A stretch of 7,072 nt of DNA from positions 1 through 7,072 of the forward strand of contig DOVB01000122.1 of assembly GCA_003520285.1 (NCBI GenBank), given 5' to 3'. The translations under genes and the position numbers were made by a program. The stretch comes from Halieaceae bacterium (GTDB taxonomy: Bacteria > Pseudomonadota > Gammaproteobacteria > Pseudomonadales > Halieaceae). The stretch's first letter is position 1; every line of letters begins with the position of its first letter. Of the stretch, positions 1 to 7,072 are shown one piece after another. Below the pieces are notes generated by a model. That model saw only the letters and a list, made by a program, of their open reading frames with translations. It was not told the origin of the DNA and did no database searches.

Positions 1-2495
1 GCGGCAGCATAGATACCATCGTCAAAACCGAACCAGCGCTCACAGAAGAAAACATGGCCAGAGAATTCGCCACCTAAGATGGCCCCTTGCTCACGTATTT
101 TTTGCTTCATTAAAGCGTGCCCGGTTTTCCAAAGAATGGGACGACCACCCCATTTTGAAATGATCTCGCCAAGGTGGTGGCTGCATTTAACATCGTAAAC
201 CACATCTGCGCCTGGGTTGCGGGTGAGCACATCGCGCGCCAGAATCATCATCAAGCGATCTGTCCGGATGATCGCGCCTTCAGAGTCCACTACTGCGAGT
301 CGGTCTGCATCGCCGTCAAATGCGACACCAAAATCGGCCCGCTCTTGTCTCACTTTGTCGCACAGCTGCTTTAAGTTGGCCTCGTTGCTGGTATCCGGGA
401 AATGGTTGGGGAAGTTCCCGTCAATGTCGCAAAATAGGGGGATAACATGACAGCCGAGAGCGCTAAAAATCTCGGGTGCCACTTTCCCCGCAACGCCATT
501 GGACGCGTCCAGTACCACCTTGAGAGAGCTCGGTAATAAAATATCTTCGCACACTTTCTGGATATAGGCCGGGAGGACGTTTTCGCGCGTGAGTGCGCCA
601 GATCCGCTTGGAAAAACACCCGCTTTCGCAATCGTGAAAATAGCCTCAATGGTTCCAGGCGGTGGTGACTTCTGATCGAGCACGAGTTTAATGCCGTTCA
701 CTTCAGGATCGCTGTGGCTACCGGTAATCATCAGGCCTGACCGCTGAGCCAAGTGGTGTGTCGCAAAATAAAGAACCGGACTCGGGACTACGCCAATATC
801 CACGACATTGATTCCGCTCTCTAACAATGATTGCACCAAGACAGTTTTTATTCTTGGGCTCGATAGTCGTCCATCTGAGGCGACCACGATGCTGTGCTCA
901 CCTTGGTCGGCCGCAATAGTGGCGATTGCTGCGGCAATCACCTCAACGATGGCGTCGTCTAGCTGAGTCTCTGCTATTCCCCGAATGTCATAAGCTCTGA
1001 AGATTTCTTGAGGCAGCGTCTCGACCGTCAGGCGCCGGCCTCCTAAAACTACAGGCGCAGATGCGGAGGGCAAAAGCGCCGCGAGTCCGCTGCTTAAGTC
1101 GACGCCTTCATGCGGCACGGAGTTATCATCGTCGTCTCGGTCAACTAACTGGAAGCGACTCCCTAAGTGCTCAGTCTCATCTGAGCTGAGCTGAGCGATT
1201 TCAGATGCTGGTTGAGTCGCCGCTGCGTCGTCGCGCCCCGAGTTGGTCGGACTTGCGGGTGATAGAGTCGATTCGTTGAGGGAAGATGATACTGGATCTG
1301 CAAGGGTATCGCCTAACTCTCCCGCGTCTTCTGAAGTCTCAGCCACGGCTGTTTGACGAGATCGGCGTCTGCGATTTCGTACTTGTTCAATAGCCTCACT
1401 AAAATTCGAGGTATTGCCCATAACAGCTGCCAATTCTGAGTCCGTTGATGGATCTGCTGGAGGTTCGGGCTCTTGGCTTAGTTCTGATTCTGGCTCTGCA
1501 GTTGCAACGGAGCTAAGGCTATGGCTGAGTGCGAGCAGTGGTTCTAGGTCTGACCAGACTGCGCGCGGATCAGGCTGAGAGGCCTGTGGGCTCGCCATTG
1601 CCGCAACGCTGGCACGCAGATAACGACGCGCTGTGAGCAGCAACCAGAGGGGTGTCGTCACGACGCAAAGAAGCAGAACCAGCAGTGCGACAATCAACCC
1701 CCAAAAATTTGATTGCGCCGTTGCTGCCAGCATTGGTCCGGGGCTATAGCTCAGCTGCCATTGGCTACCCTCTATGGCTTGAGTGTGGCCGCGGGTGTTC
1801 GGCACGCCAACTTTGAAAAAAGAGTAGAGTGCAGTTTGACCGTTGGGTTGCGCTATTTTTTGTTGAAGATCGATGGCCGCATTCTGCGCAAGGGCGAGCG
1901 TACCCAGAAAATTGCTGAGGTGTTCAGGTGTCTGTGATAGCAGCAAAATACCCTGAGCGCCGTTCGGGCTGCGCCAGTCCGAGGCCACTGCCGTGCTAAT
2001 CAAGACGCCGTTGCCGAGCGCGTAAGCTTCCGGTGGCGCAAGGCCCTCTCTGGAACGCCGAATTAAGTCAGCCTCTAAGTTGTTTCTGAGCGTTTCAAGC
2101 GGCGCCATAATTGACTGCGATCCAAGCTCGTCCACATGGATGAGTTGTAAACTGATTGCCTCTGGAAACAGCGGCTGCAAGAATTGTTGTGCTACCCCGA
2201 TGCGCTCTGAATCAGCGCTCTCAATGGCCTCCCTCACAACCTTGGTATTCAGCGCCTTGCGCAGTTGATCCTGTGTGGTCCGAATAGTTTGACCGAGCTG
2301 TGATGCAATAGTGTCTGCGCCCAAGGTCTCGAGCTCGCGCAGGTCAGTAGCAGTTTGATTGGGCGTATCGATGACCAGCAAATAAAGGGCAGACGATAGC
2401 GCAATGGCAAGTGATCCTAGGTAGATAAGTGCAACGCGGGAGAGCATAGGCGCGGGATAGCCCCTTGCCTGATTTGAGCTGCTCGCACGCTTCAT
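1..2495 (-). CDS. algC: Phosphomannomutase/phosphoglucomutase, long membrane-anchored AlgC type, 3' end missing
   Basis: This enzyme interconverts hexose 6-phosphates and 1-phosphates through a phosphoserine, feeding exopolysaccharide and LPS sugar-nucleotide synthesis. 831 residues are visible from the ATG at 2495, with no stop before the window edge. Hydrophobic helices lie at about residues 18-42 and 264-288. The roughly 220 residues between them should be extracytoplasmic. A Ser/Pro/acidic linker (about 300-485) with a basic patch RNRRRRSR near 373-380 leads to the catalytic core. Using Pseudomonas aeruginosa AlgC numbering, a constant offset of 485 fits the core: FRAYDIRG with R505, phosphoserine S593 in TGSHS, metal loop DGDADR with D727/D729/D731, H793, and sugar loop GEFSGH with E810. 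About 140 C-terminal residues should be missing. The two residues after S593-H594 are Ser-Asp instead of the usual Asn-Pro. The start lies 13 bases after the coaBC stop, so the two genes are probably one operon. Which hexose is preferred cannot be told from sequence. Confidence 0.93.
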   Translation of the reverse strand, partial: MKRASSSNQARGYPAPMLSRVALIYLGSLAIALSSALYLLVIDTPNQTATDLRELETLGADTIASQLGQTIRTTQDQLRKALNTKVVREAIESADSERIGVAQQFLQPLFPEAISLQLIHVDELGSQSIMAPLETLRNNLEADLIRRSREGLAPPEAYALGNGVLISTAVASDWRSPNGAQGILLLSQTPEHLSNFLGTLALAQNAAIDLQQKIAQPNGQTALYSFFKVGVPNTRGHTQAIEGSQWQLSYSPGPMLAATAQSNFWGLIVALLVLLLCVVTTPLWLLLTARRYLRASVAAMASPQASQPDPRAVWSDLEPLLALSHSLSSVATAEPESELSQEPEPPADPSTDSELAAVMGNTSNFSEAIEQVRNRRRRSRQTAVAETSEDAGELGDTLADPVSSSLNESTLSPASPTNSGRDDAAATQPASEIAQLSSDETEHLGSRFQLVDRDDDDNSVPHEGVDLSSGLAALLPSASAPVVLGGRRLTVETLPQEIFRAYDIRGIAETQLDDAIVEVIAAAIATIAADQGEHSIVVASDGRLSSPRIKTVLVQSLLESGINVVDIGVVPSPVLYFATHHLAQRSGLMITGSHSDPEVNGIKLVLDQKSPPPGTIEAIFTIAKAGVFPSGSGALTRENVLPAYIQKVCEDILLPSSLKVVLDASNGVAGKVAPEIFSALGCHVIPLFCDIDGNFPNHFPDTSNEANLKQLCDKVRQERADFGVAFDGDADRLAVVDSEGAIIRTDRLMMILARDVLTRNPGADVVYDVKCSHHLGEIISKWGGRPILWKTGHALMKQKIREQGAILGGEFSGHVFFCERWFGFDDGIYAA

Positions 2496-2508
2496 GGCGT
2501 CGTGAGCC

Positions 2509-3723
2509 TTAGCACGAGCCTGCCTCAGAGTCTGCGAGTTGAGCCGCAATATGCGTGATCATCTGGCGCGCGATGACGCGCTTGTTTGCGCTCGGCAAGT
2601 GGATTTCCCCCTGCTCGGTAATTAGGGTGACTGCATTGTCGTCAGTGCCAAACACTTCGCCATTTGAAACGTCATTGGCAGCGATCATATGAAGCTTTTT
2701 GCGAATACGTTTCGCTTTTGCGTGCGCGATGAGGTCTTGCGTCTCAGCCGCAAATCCCACCCGATACAGCGAGGGGTATCGCTCTGCAAGCGACGCCACG
2801 ATGTCGGGGTTCTGCACTAAATCAATAGAGATGCCCGCCGAGCTCAGTTTCTTTAACTTTTGTTCGTGATAGTGCATTGGTCGGTAATCCGCCACAGCGG
2901 CGCAAGCAATCAGAATATCAGCGCTCATACAGGCCTCTTCGCAGGCTTGTAGCATGTCGAGAGCACTGGTTACATCTCGTCGATCCACTCTGTCGGGCGT
3001 TGCGAGGTGAACTGGCCCACTGATGAGAGTGACTTGAGCGCCGGCATCGGCGCAGGCTTGAGCAAGGGCAAACCCCATTTTGCCGGAGCTGTGATTGCTC
3101 AAAAAACGAACTGGGTCGATCGCTTCTTGGGTTGGACCCGCAGTGATGACCACATGTTTGCCATCGAGAGCTCGTGACGGAAAGAACTGCGCTACAGCGG
3201 TCACAATCTCGTGGGGTTCACTCATGCGCCCTGCGCCTACATCACCACAGGCTTGTTCGCCAGAACCCGGGCCGATGATGGTGTAACCATTCTGTCGGAG
3301 ACTCTGTTGATTGGCCGCAGTGCTGCTGTGCGCCCACATTTGTTGATTCATGGCGGGTGCAATAAAGACTGGCGCCGCGGTTGCTAATACCACCGTACAT
3401 AATAAATTATCGGCTTGGCCAGCCACGAGTTTGGCCATGGTGCCGGCCGTTGCGGGCGCGATGATCACAGCATCGGCCCAGCGGGCGAGCTCAATGTGGC
3501 CCATACCTCGTTCCGCTTCTGCGTCGAGCAGTTCGGTGTGGACAGGGTGGCCACTCAGGGCTTGCAGTGTCAGCGGCGTCACAAAAGCTTGCGCGCCTTG
3601 GGTCATAACAACACGCACCTCTGCGCCTTGCTTTACCAATAAGCGAATGAGTTCGCAGACCTTGTAGGCCGCGATACCTCCGCACACGCCGATGATGATA
3701 TTTCGCTTGTTTAGATGTCCCAT
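2509..3723 (-). CDS. coaBC: Bifunctional phosphopantothenoylcysteine decarboxylase / phosphopantothenate-cysteine ligase
   Basis: CoaBC (Dfp) joins cysteine to 4'-phosphopantothenate using CTP (CoaB) and decarboxylates the product with FMN (CoaC), giving 4'-phosphopantetheine for coenzyme A. The 404 residues match the usual length of about 400. The N-terminal flavoprotein domain shows IGVCGGIAAYK (11-21), the catalytic His of GHIELARWAD (H76), PAMNQQMW (123-130) and the flap Cys in ACGDVGAGRM (C159). The C-terminal ligase domain starts near residue 186 with GKHVVITAGPTQE, then RFLSNHSSGKMG (N210), AAVADY (275-280) and QKLKK (288-292). I chose the ATG at 3723 because the protein then begins just before the first beta strand, as in relatives. 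A GTG at 3768 would add 15 residues (LSLRLFLLSIQ...) of unlikely sequence. algC follows directly. coaD, a later step of the same pathway, lies about 2.1 kb away on the other side of radC-mutM. Confidence 0.97.
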   Translation of the reverse strand: MGHLNKRNIIIGVCGGIAAYKVCELIRLLVKQGAEVRVVMTQGAQAFVTPLTLQALSGHPVHTELLDAEAERGMGHIELARWADAVIIAPATAGTMAKLVAGQADNLLCTVVLATAAPVFIAPAMNQQMWAHSSTAANQQSLRQNGYTIIGPGSGEQACGDVGAGRMSEPHEIVTAVAQFFPSRALDGKHVVITAGPTQEAIDPVRFLSNHSSGKMGFALAQACADAGAQVTLISGPVHLATPDRVDRRDVTSALDMLQACEEACMSADILIACAAVADYRPMHYHEQKLKKLSSAGISIDLVQNPDIVASLAERYPSLYRVGFAAETQDLIAHAKAKRIRKKLHMIAANDVSNGEVFGTDDNAVTLITEQGEIHLPSANKRVIARQMITHIAAQLADSEAGSC

Positions 3724-3737
3724 TTCTGCTCGTTGTA

Positions 3738-3766
3738 TGGACAATAAAAAGAGTCGTAACGATAAC
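3738..3766 (+). promoter_or_regulatory. Candidate sigma-70 promoter for radC
   Basis: In the 85-bp gap between the divergent coaBC and radC genes, TGGACA (3738-3743, five of six matches to the -35 consensus) is followed after 17 bases by GATAAC (3761-3766, four of six to the -10). This would start a transcript near 3773, leaving a leader of about 36 bases. No convincing promoter pair was found for coaBC on the other strand; a TATAAG box on that strand near 3780-3785 lacks a matching -35. Confidence 0.35.
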
Positions 3767-3808
3767 ACTGTCGGCGGCGCTTATATAGACACGTGAAAGG
3801 GGGATTTT

Positions 3809-4441
3809 GTGCTTGGGCCGATCAATGGCAATGAGTTGGCTGACTACTCGTCGGCGCAACTTGTCTCGATTCAGTTAGGTTTGGGGTCTGATGGCTGTCA
3901 AATTGTTGACGCCATCCTGCGACAGTGCGGAGGCTTGGCTAAACTCTGTCGGGCAGATCGGCACTGGTTGAAGCAGTGGTCTGGGTTGTCTGACAACTCG
4001 ATCACACGCTTGCAGGTGGCCTTAGAGTTGGCAGCACGCGCCGCAAAAGAAGAATTGTTAACGACCGATTACCTGTCTAGCCCCACCGCTGTTAGTCGCT
4101 ATCTCGCAACGCATTACTTGTTGGCTCGGCGAGAGTGTTTTATGTGTCTTTACCTTGATGCGCACCATCGAGTCCTTGATGCTGAGCAGCTGTTCATTGG
4201 CACGATTGACTCGGCTAGCGTTTATCCACGCGAGATTGTGGTGGCTGCTTTGCGACACTGTGCGGTGGGGATTATCGTAGCGCATAATCATCCCTCGGGA
4301 TGTTCCGAACCAAGTGATGCCGATCATCGTGTGACACGACGGATCAAGGCCGCGCTCGACTTGGTAGACATTCGCTTGCTTGATCATTTGATTTTGGGTC
4401 AAGGAGAGGTGTTTTCATTCGCGAAAGCGGGATTTTTGTAG
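3809..4441 (+). CDS. radC: RadC family JAB/MPN-domain protein with divergent N-terminus
   Basis: RadC (UPF0758) proteins combine an N-terminal helix-hairpin-helix region with a JAMM/MPN metal-binding domain. Their biochemical role is unsettled, and the old link to DNA repair in E. coli is disputed. The C-terminal domain here is intact: the JAMM glutamate E142 in YPREIVVAAL, then HNHPSG with H159 and H161, and D172 in the SDAD segment, fitting the HxHx10D zinc pattern. The N-terminal half is only weakly similar. The usual opening resembling MPREKLL is absent, and the glycine-rich hairpin (typically GIGxAKA) reads GLSDNSI at about 59-65. The total of 210 residues is slightly shorter than the usual 220-230. 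The GTG start at 3809 is supported by the purine-rich AAAGGGGGA a few bases upstream. The gene sits between coaBC and rpmB, its usual place in gammaproteobacteria, which supports orthology despite the divergence. Confidence 0.92.
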   Translation: MLGPINGNELADYSSAQLVSIQLGLGSDGCQIVDAILRQCGGLAKLCRADRHWLKQWSGLSDNSITRLQVALELAARAAKEELLTTDYLSSPTAVSRYLATHYLLARRECFMCLYLDAHHRVLDAEQLFIGTIDSASVYPREIVVAALRHCAVGIIVAHNHPSGCSEPSDADHRVTRRIKAALDLVDIRLLDHLILGQGEVFSFAKAGFL

Positions 4442-4448
4442 CTTTGGC

Positions 4449-4477
4449 TTGCTTCAGTGTCGGTGCTCTGGTATAAA
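4449..4477 (+). promoter_or_regulatory. Probable rpmB-rpmG promoter with extended -10 and GC-rich discriminator
   Basis: Just after the radC stop, TTGCTT (4449-4454) is followed after 17 bases by TATAAA (4472-4477), preceded by the extended -10 bases TGG (4469-4471). The segment after the -10 (GTCGCGC, 4478-4484) is GC-rich, a feature of promoters repressed by ppGpp and DksA such as those of ribosomal components. Transcription would start near 4484. The motif match is seen directly; stringent control is inferred. Confidence 0.6.
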
Positions 4478-4489
4478 GTCGCGCTCCAT

Positions 4490-4516
4490 GCGTTGGGGTC
4501 ACCCCTTAACGCTTTT
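4490..4516 (+). promoter_or_regulatory. Hairpin plus T-run in the rpmB leader, possible attenuator
   Basis: GCGTTGGGG (4490-4498) can pair with CCCC (4502-4505) and AACGC (4508-4512), with a TCA loop and a two-base TT bulge on the 3' side, and is followed by TTTT. This resembles a weak intrinsic terminator inside the predicted rpmB leader. It could attenuate the operon or reduce read-through from radC. A second small stem, TCCCA (4530-4534) with TGGGA (4542-4546), ends directly before the rpmB ribosome binding site. No function is proven for either structure. Confidence 0.4.
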
Positions 4517-4556
4517 ACCGAATTTACGATCCCACCGATGATGGGAGAGGCGAAAG

Positions 4557-4793
4557 ATGTCTAGAGTATGTCAAGTGACGGGCAAGCGACCCGTGACCGG
4601 AAACAACGTATCACACGCAAAGAACCGCACTCGTCGGCGTTTCCTACCAAATCTGCACTCACACCGTTTTTGGGTTGAGTCTGAGAAACGCTTTGTGAAA
4701 CTGCGTGTATCGAGCAAAGGTATGCGTGTCATTGATAAGCGCGGTATCGATGTTGTCCTAGCAGAACTTCGTGCAAATGGCGAAAAGGTTTAA
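4557..4793 (+). CDS. rpmB: 50S ribosomal protein L28
   Basis: L28 is a small basic protein of the large ribosomal subunit. All 78 residues align by eye with E. coli L28: [16 protein letters not shown] at the start, [20 protein letters not shown] in the middle, and [11 protein letters not shown] near the end. It has a single cysteine (C5) and no CxxC zinc pairs, so it is the zinc-independent form. The ATG at 4557 is preceded by GAGG (4547-4550) at good spacing. rpmG follows 12 bases after the stop, and the two are surely co-transcribed from the promoter near 4450-4477. Confidence 0.99.
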   Translation: MSRVCQVTGKRPVTGNNVSHAKNRTRRRFLPNLHSHRFWVESEKRFVKLRVSSKGMRVIDKRGIDVVLAELRANGEKV

Positions 4794-4805
4794 AGGAAGG
4801 CGATT

Positions 4806-4961
4806 ATGAGAGAAAAAATCAGAATGATTTCGTCTGCTGGCACTGGCCACTTCTACACCACAGACAAAAATAAGCGAACCACACCAGACAAGCTTGAAAT
4901 GAAGAAGTTTGATCCCGTGGTCCGCAAGCATGTGATGTATAAAGAAGGCAAAATTAAGTAA
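4806..4961 (+). CDS. rpmG: 50S ribosomal protein L33
   Basis: L33 is a small protein of the large ribosomal subunit, near the tRNA exit site. The 51-residue product begins [19 protein letters not shown] and ends YKEGKIK, typical of gammaproteobacterial L33. It contains no cysteine, so it is the zinc-independent (C-minus) form. It lacks the few extra N-terminal residues of the E. coli protein and matches the 51-residue Pseudomonas form. An in-frame stop (the rpmB TAA) shortly upstream, together with a strong AAGGAAGG (4793-4800) five bases before the ATG, fixes the start. A strong terminator follows 18 bases after the stop. Confidence 0.99.
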   Translation: MREKIRMISSAGTGHFYTTDKNKRTTPDKLEMKKFDPVVRKHVMYKEGKIK

Positions 4962-4979
4962 GACGCTAAGCAGCTCATC

Positions 4980-5006
4980 AAAACCCCGGATATGCCGGGG
5001 TTTTTT
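4980..5006 (+). terminator. Intrinsic terminator after rpmB-rpmG
   Basis: A perfect 10-bp stem, AAAACCCCGG (4980-4989) with CCGGGGTTTT (4995-5004), encloses a five-base ATATG loop and runs into six T residues (5001-5006). It ends the ribosomal-protein transcript. Because mutM starts only 17 bases later with no promoter visible in between, mutM may depend on read-through here. Confidence 0.93.
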
Positions 5007-5009
5007 ATT

Positions 5010-5018
5010 GGTGGTGAT
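5010..5018 (+). promoter_or_regulatory. Ribosome binding site of mutM
   Basis: GGTGGTGAT differs at one base from GGAGGTGAT, the complement of the 16S rRNA 3' end, and lies five bases before the GTG start. It follows the terminator T-run by only three bases. It supports the GTG start at 5024, and strong translation may offset low transcript levels (inference). Confidence 0.6.
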
Positions 5019-5023
5019 TAAAC

Positions 5024-6315
<1,292 letters not shown>

Positions 6316-6386
6316 TTAGCTACTCCCTAATAAGACCGCTCATCCTAAACAATATCTGTTCCGTGCTCAACGTATTCTCCTGTCTC

Positions 6387-6977
6387 TTACCCGCCCACCC
6401 GGAATAGACGAGCCCAGACTTGTCCGACCGTCATTTCACGGTGCAAGGTCCATTCGCTTGGGAGCTGCTGCTCGTCTTGGGTGCGCGCTGTCTCGATATA
6501 AATCCACTTTGGTGGTGGCTTTTGTTGCAGCTGTGTCATCAGTTCGGACCAGAGATCAAGTTGATAGGGCGGATCGATCCAAATGATATCGGGGCAAGCA
6601 GAAAGATTGCTGAGGTAGGCTTGGGCTGTACTGCAGTGACTTGCTGCCATTCTGTCGGCCTTTAGGGCAGTGATCTGAGTCGACAGATGACGGCAGACCA
6701 GCGGATTATTGTCGACGAAGTCGCAGTGGCTGGCACCTCGCGACAAGCTCTCGAATCCGAGCGCGCCGGTGCCGGCAAATAAATCGAGGCAGGTTGCACC
6801 CAAGAGCTCGCCTTGCAGCCAGTTGAAAACCGTTTCTCGCACCCGGTCGGTGGTGGGTCTGAGCCCTGGCGCATCTAGGACCGGGATTTTTCGGCCTCGC
6901 CAAAGACCGCCAATCATGCGAACTGACCCCTTATTTTGAGCACTCAGTGGGCGGCTTTGCTTCTGACGTTTTGGCAT
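6387..6977 (-). CDS. rsmD: 16S rRNA (guanine-966-N2)-methyltransferase RsmD
   Basis: RsmD methylates G966 of 16S rRNA in the assembled small-subunit particle using S-adenosylmethionine. The 196 residues match the usual 180-200. After a basic N-terminus come the family block MIGGLWRGRKIPV (21-33), GLRPTTDRVRETVFNWL (38-54), SAM-binding motif I in LDLFAGTGALG (64-74), and the catalytic N6/N2-methyltransferase motif as IDPPY (134-138). The end, SEWTLHREMTVGQVWARLF, also matches the family. The ATG at 6977 has no strong ribosome binding site, but a start at Met21 would remove the basic tail present in E. coli RsmD. It is divergent from the presumed ftsY, as in E. coli. Confidence 0.97.
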   Translation of the reverse strand: MPKRQKQSRPLSAQNKGSVRMIGGLWRGRKIPVLDAPGLRPTTDRVRETVFNWLQGELLGATCLDLFAGTGALGFESLSRGASHCDFVDNNPLVCRHLSTQITALKADRMAASHCSTAQAYLSNLSACPDIIWIDPPYQLDLWSELMTQLQQKPPPKWIYIETARTQDEQQLPSEWTLHREMTVGQVWARLFRVGG

Positions 6978-7020
6978 CGGTGCTAAACTCTAAATCGAGC
7001 GCACAAAGGTATCACAGAGC

Positions 7021-7072
7021 ATGAAGTTATTCAGGTGGAATAGATCAGATAAACCCGCAGCAAGCCAGCAGG
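7021..7072 (+). CDS. ftsY: Probable start of FtsY, the signal recognition particle receptor (first 17 codons)
   Basis: An ATG at 7021 opens a frame reading MKLFRWNRSDKPAASQQ up to the window edge. The basic, partly aromatic start followed by a polar stretch suits the N-terminal tail of FtsY. The main argument is position: in many gammaproteobacteria ftsY is divergent from rsmD, leading ftsY-ftsE-ftsX. AAAGG lies about 11 bases upstream as a weak ribosome binding site. A possible extended -10 (TGCTAAACT, 6981-6989) overlaps the rsmD start region. The visible sequence alone would not identify the protein. Confidence 0.6.
   Translation, partial: MKLFRWNRSDKPAASQQ

Noticed and set aside
371..649. 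92-residue open frame on the minus strand
   Set aside because: It lies inside algC in another frame. The algC frame shows clear catalytic motifs on both sides without interruption.
1181..1196. Short tandem GAGCT/CTGAG repeat inside algC
   Set aside because: It covers only about three copies of five bases within the low-complexity linker and is explained by local codon use.
3350..3667. 105-residue open frame on the plus strand, opposite coaBC
   Set aside because: It is a shadow of coaBC on the antisense strand, with no ribosome binding site or family motif.
3724..3768. N-terminal extension of CoaBC from a GTG at 3768
   Set aside because: It adds 15 residues not expected in the family and would overlap the likely divergent promoter region. 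The ATG at 3723 places the first strand as in homologues.
4058..4402. 114-residue open frame on the minus strand opposite radC
   Set aside because: It is antisense to the conserved JAMM domain of radC and has no recognisable feature.
6316..6386. Possible small gene or terminator between rsmD and coaD
   Set aside because: The 71-base gap has no strong hairpin with a T-run and no open frame with a start signal other than the coaD ribosome binding site.
6420..6665. 81-residue open frame on the plus strand opposite rsmD
   Set aside because: It is antisense to the rsmD methyltransferase domain and has no supporting signal.

Overview
The window is a compact stretch of housekeeping genes from a gammaproteobacterial chromosome. 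Gene content and order (algC, coaBC, radC, rpmB, rpmG, mutM, coaD, rsmD, ftsY) resemble the radC-rpmBG-mutM-coaD and coaBC neighbourhoods of Escherichia coli and Pseudomonas. The ribosomal proteins are very close to gammaproteobacterial forms: L33 is the 51-residue, cysteine-free type. The long, membrane-anchored AlgC next to the coaBC region recalls Pseudomonas and related groups. I would guess a marine or environmental gammaproteobacterium, but I cannot name a genus. No mobile element, CRISPR array, tRNA or rRNA was seen, and no gene shows obvious signs of recent transfer.

Left part (1-3723, minus strand): coaBC, the bifunctional enzyme for two steps of coenzyme A synthesis, is followed after 13 bases by a long algC gene that runs off the left edge. 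AlgC has a two-helix membrane anchor, an extracytoplasmic domain of about 220 residues and a low-complexity linker before the phosphohexomutase core. dut, usually found between these two genes in relatives, is absent here.

Middle part (3724-5839, plus strand): an 85-bp divergent gap separates coaBC from radC. radC is followed by a likely rRNA-type promoter with a short structured leader, then rpmB and rpmG (ribosomal proteins L28 and L33), a clear intrinsic terminator, and mutM (oxidised-purine DNA glycosylase).

Right part (5836-7072): coaD and rsmD lie on the minus strand. coaD meets mutM tail to tail with a 4-bp overlap of stop codons. rsmD is divergent from the first 17 codons of a gene that is probably ftsY.

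Functionally the genes serve translation (L28, L33, 16S rRNA methylation), coenzyme A synthesis (CoaBC, CoaD), DNA repair (MutM, the RadC family), sugar-phosphate metabolism (AlgC) and probably membrane-protein targeting (FtsY). I see no strong candidate for a new biological system. The oddities are modest: changed residues beside the AlgC phosphoserine, a degenerate N-terminal domain in RadC, a hairpin in the rpmB leader, and the overlapping mutM/coaD ends.
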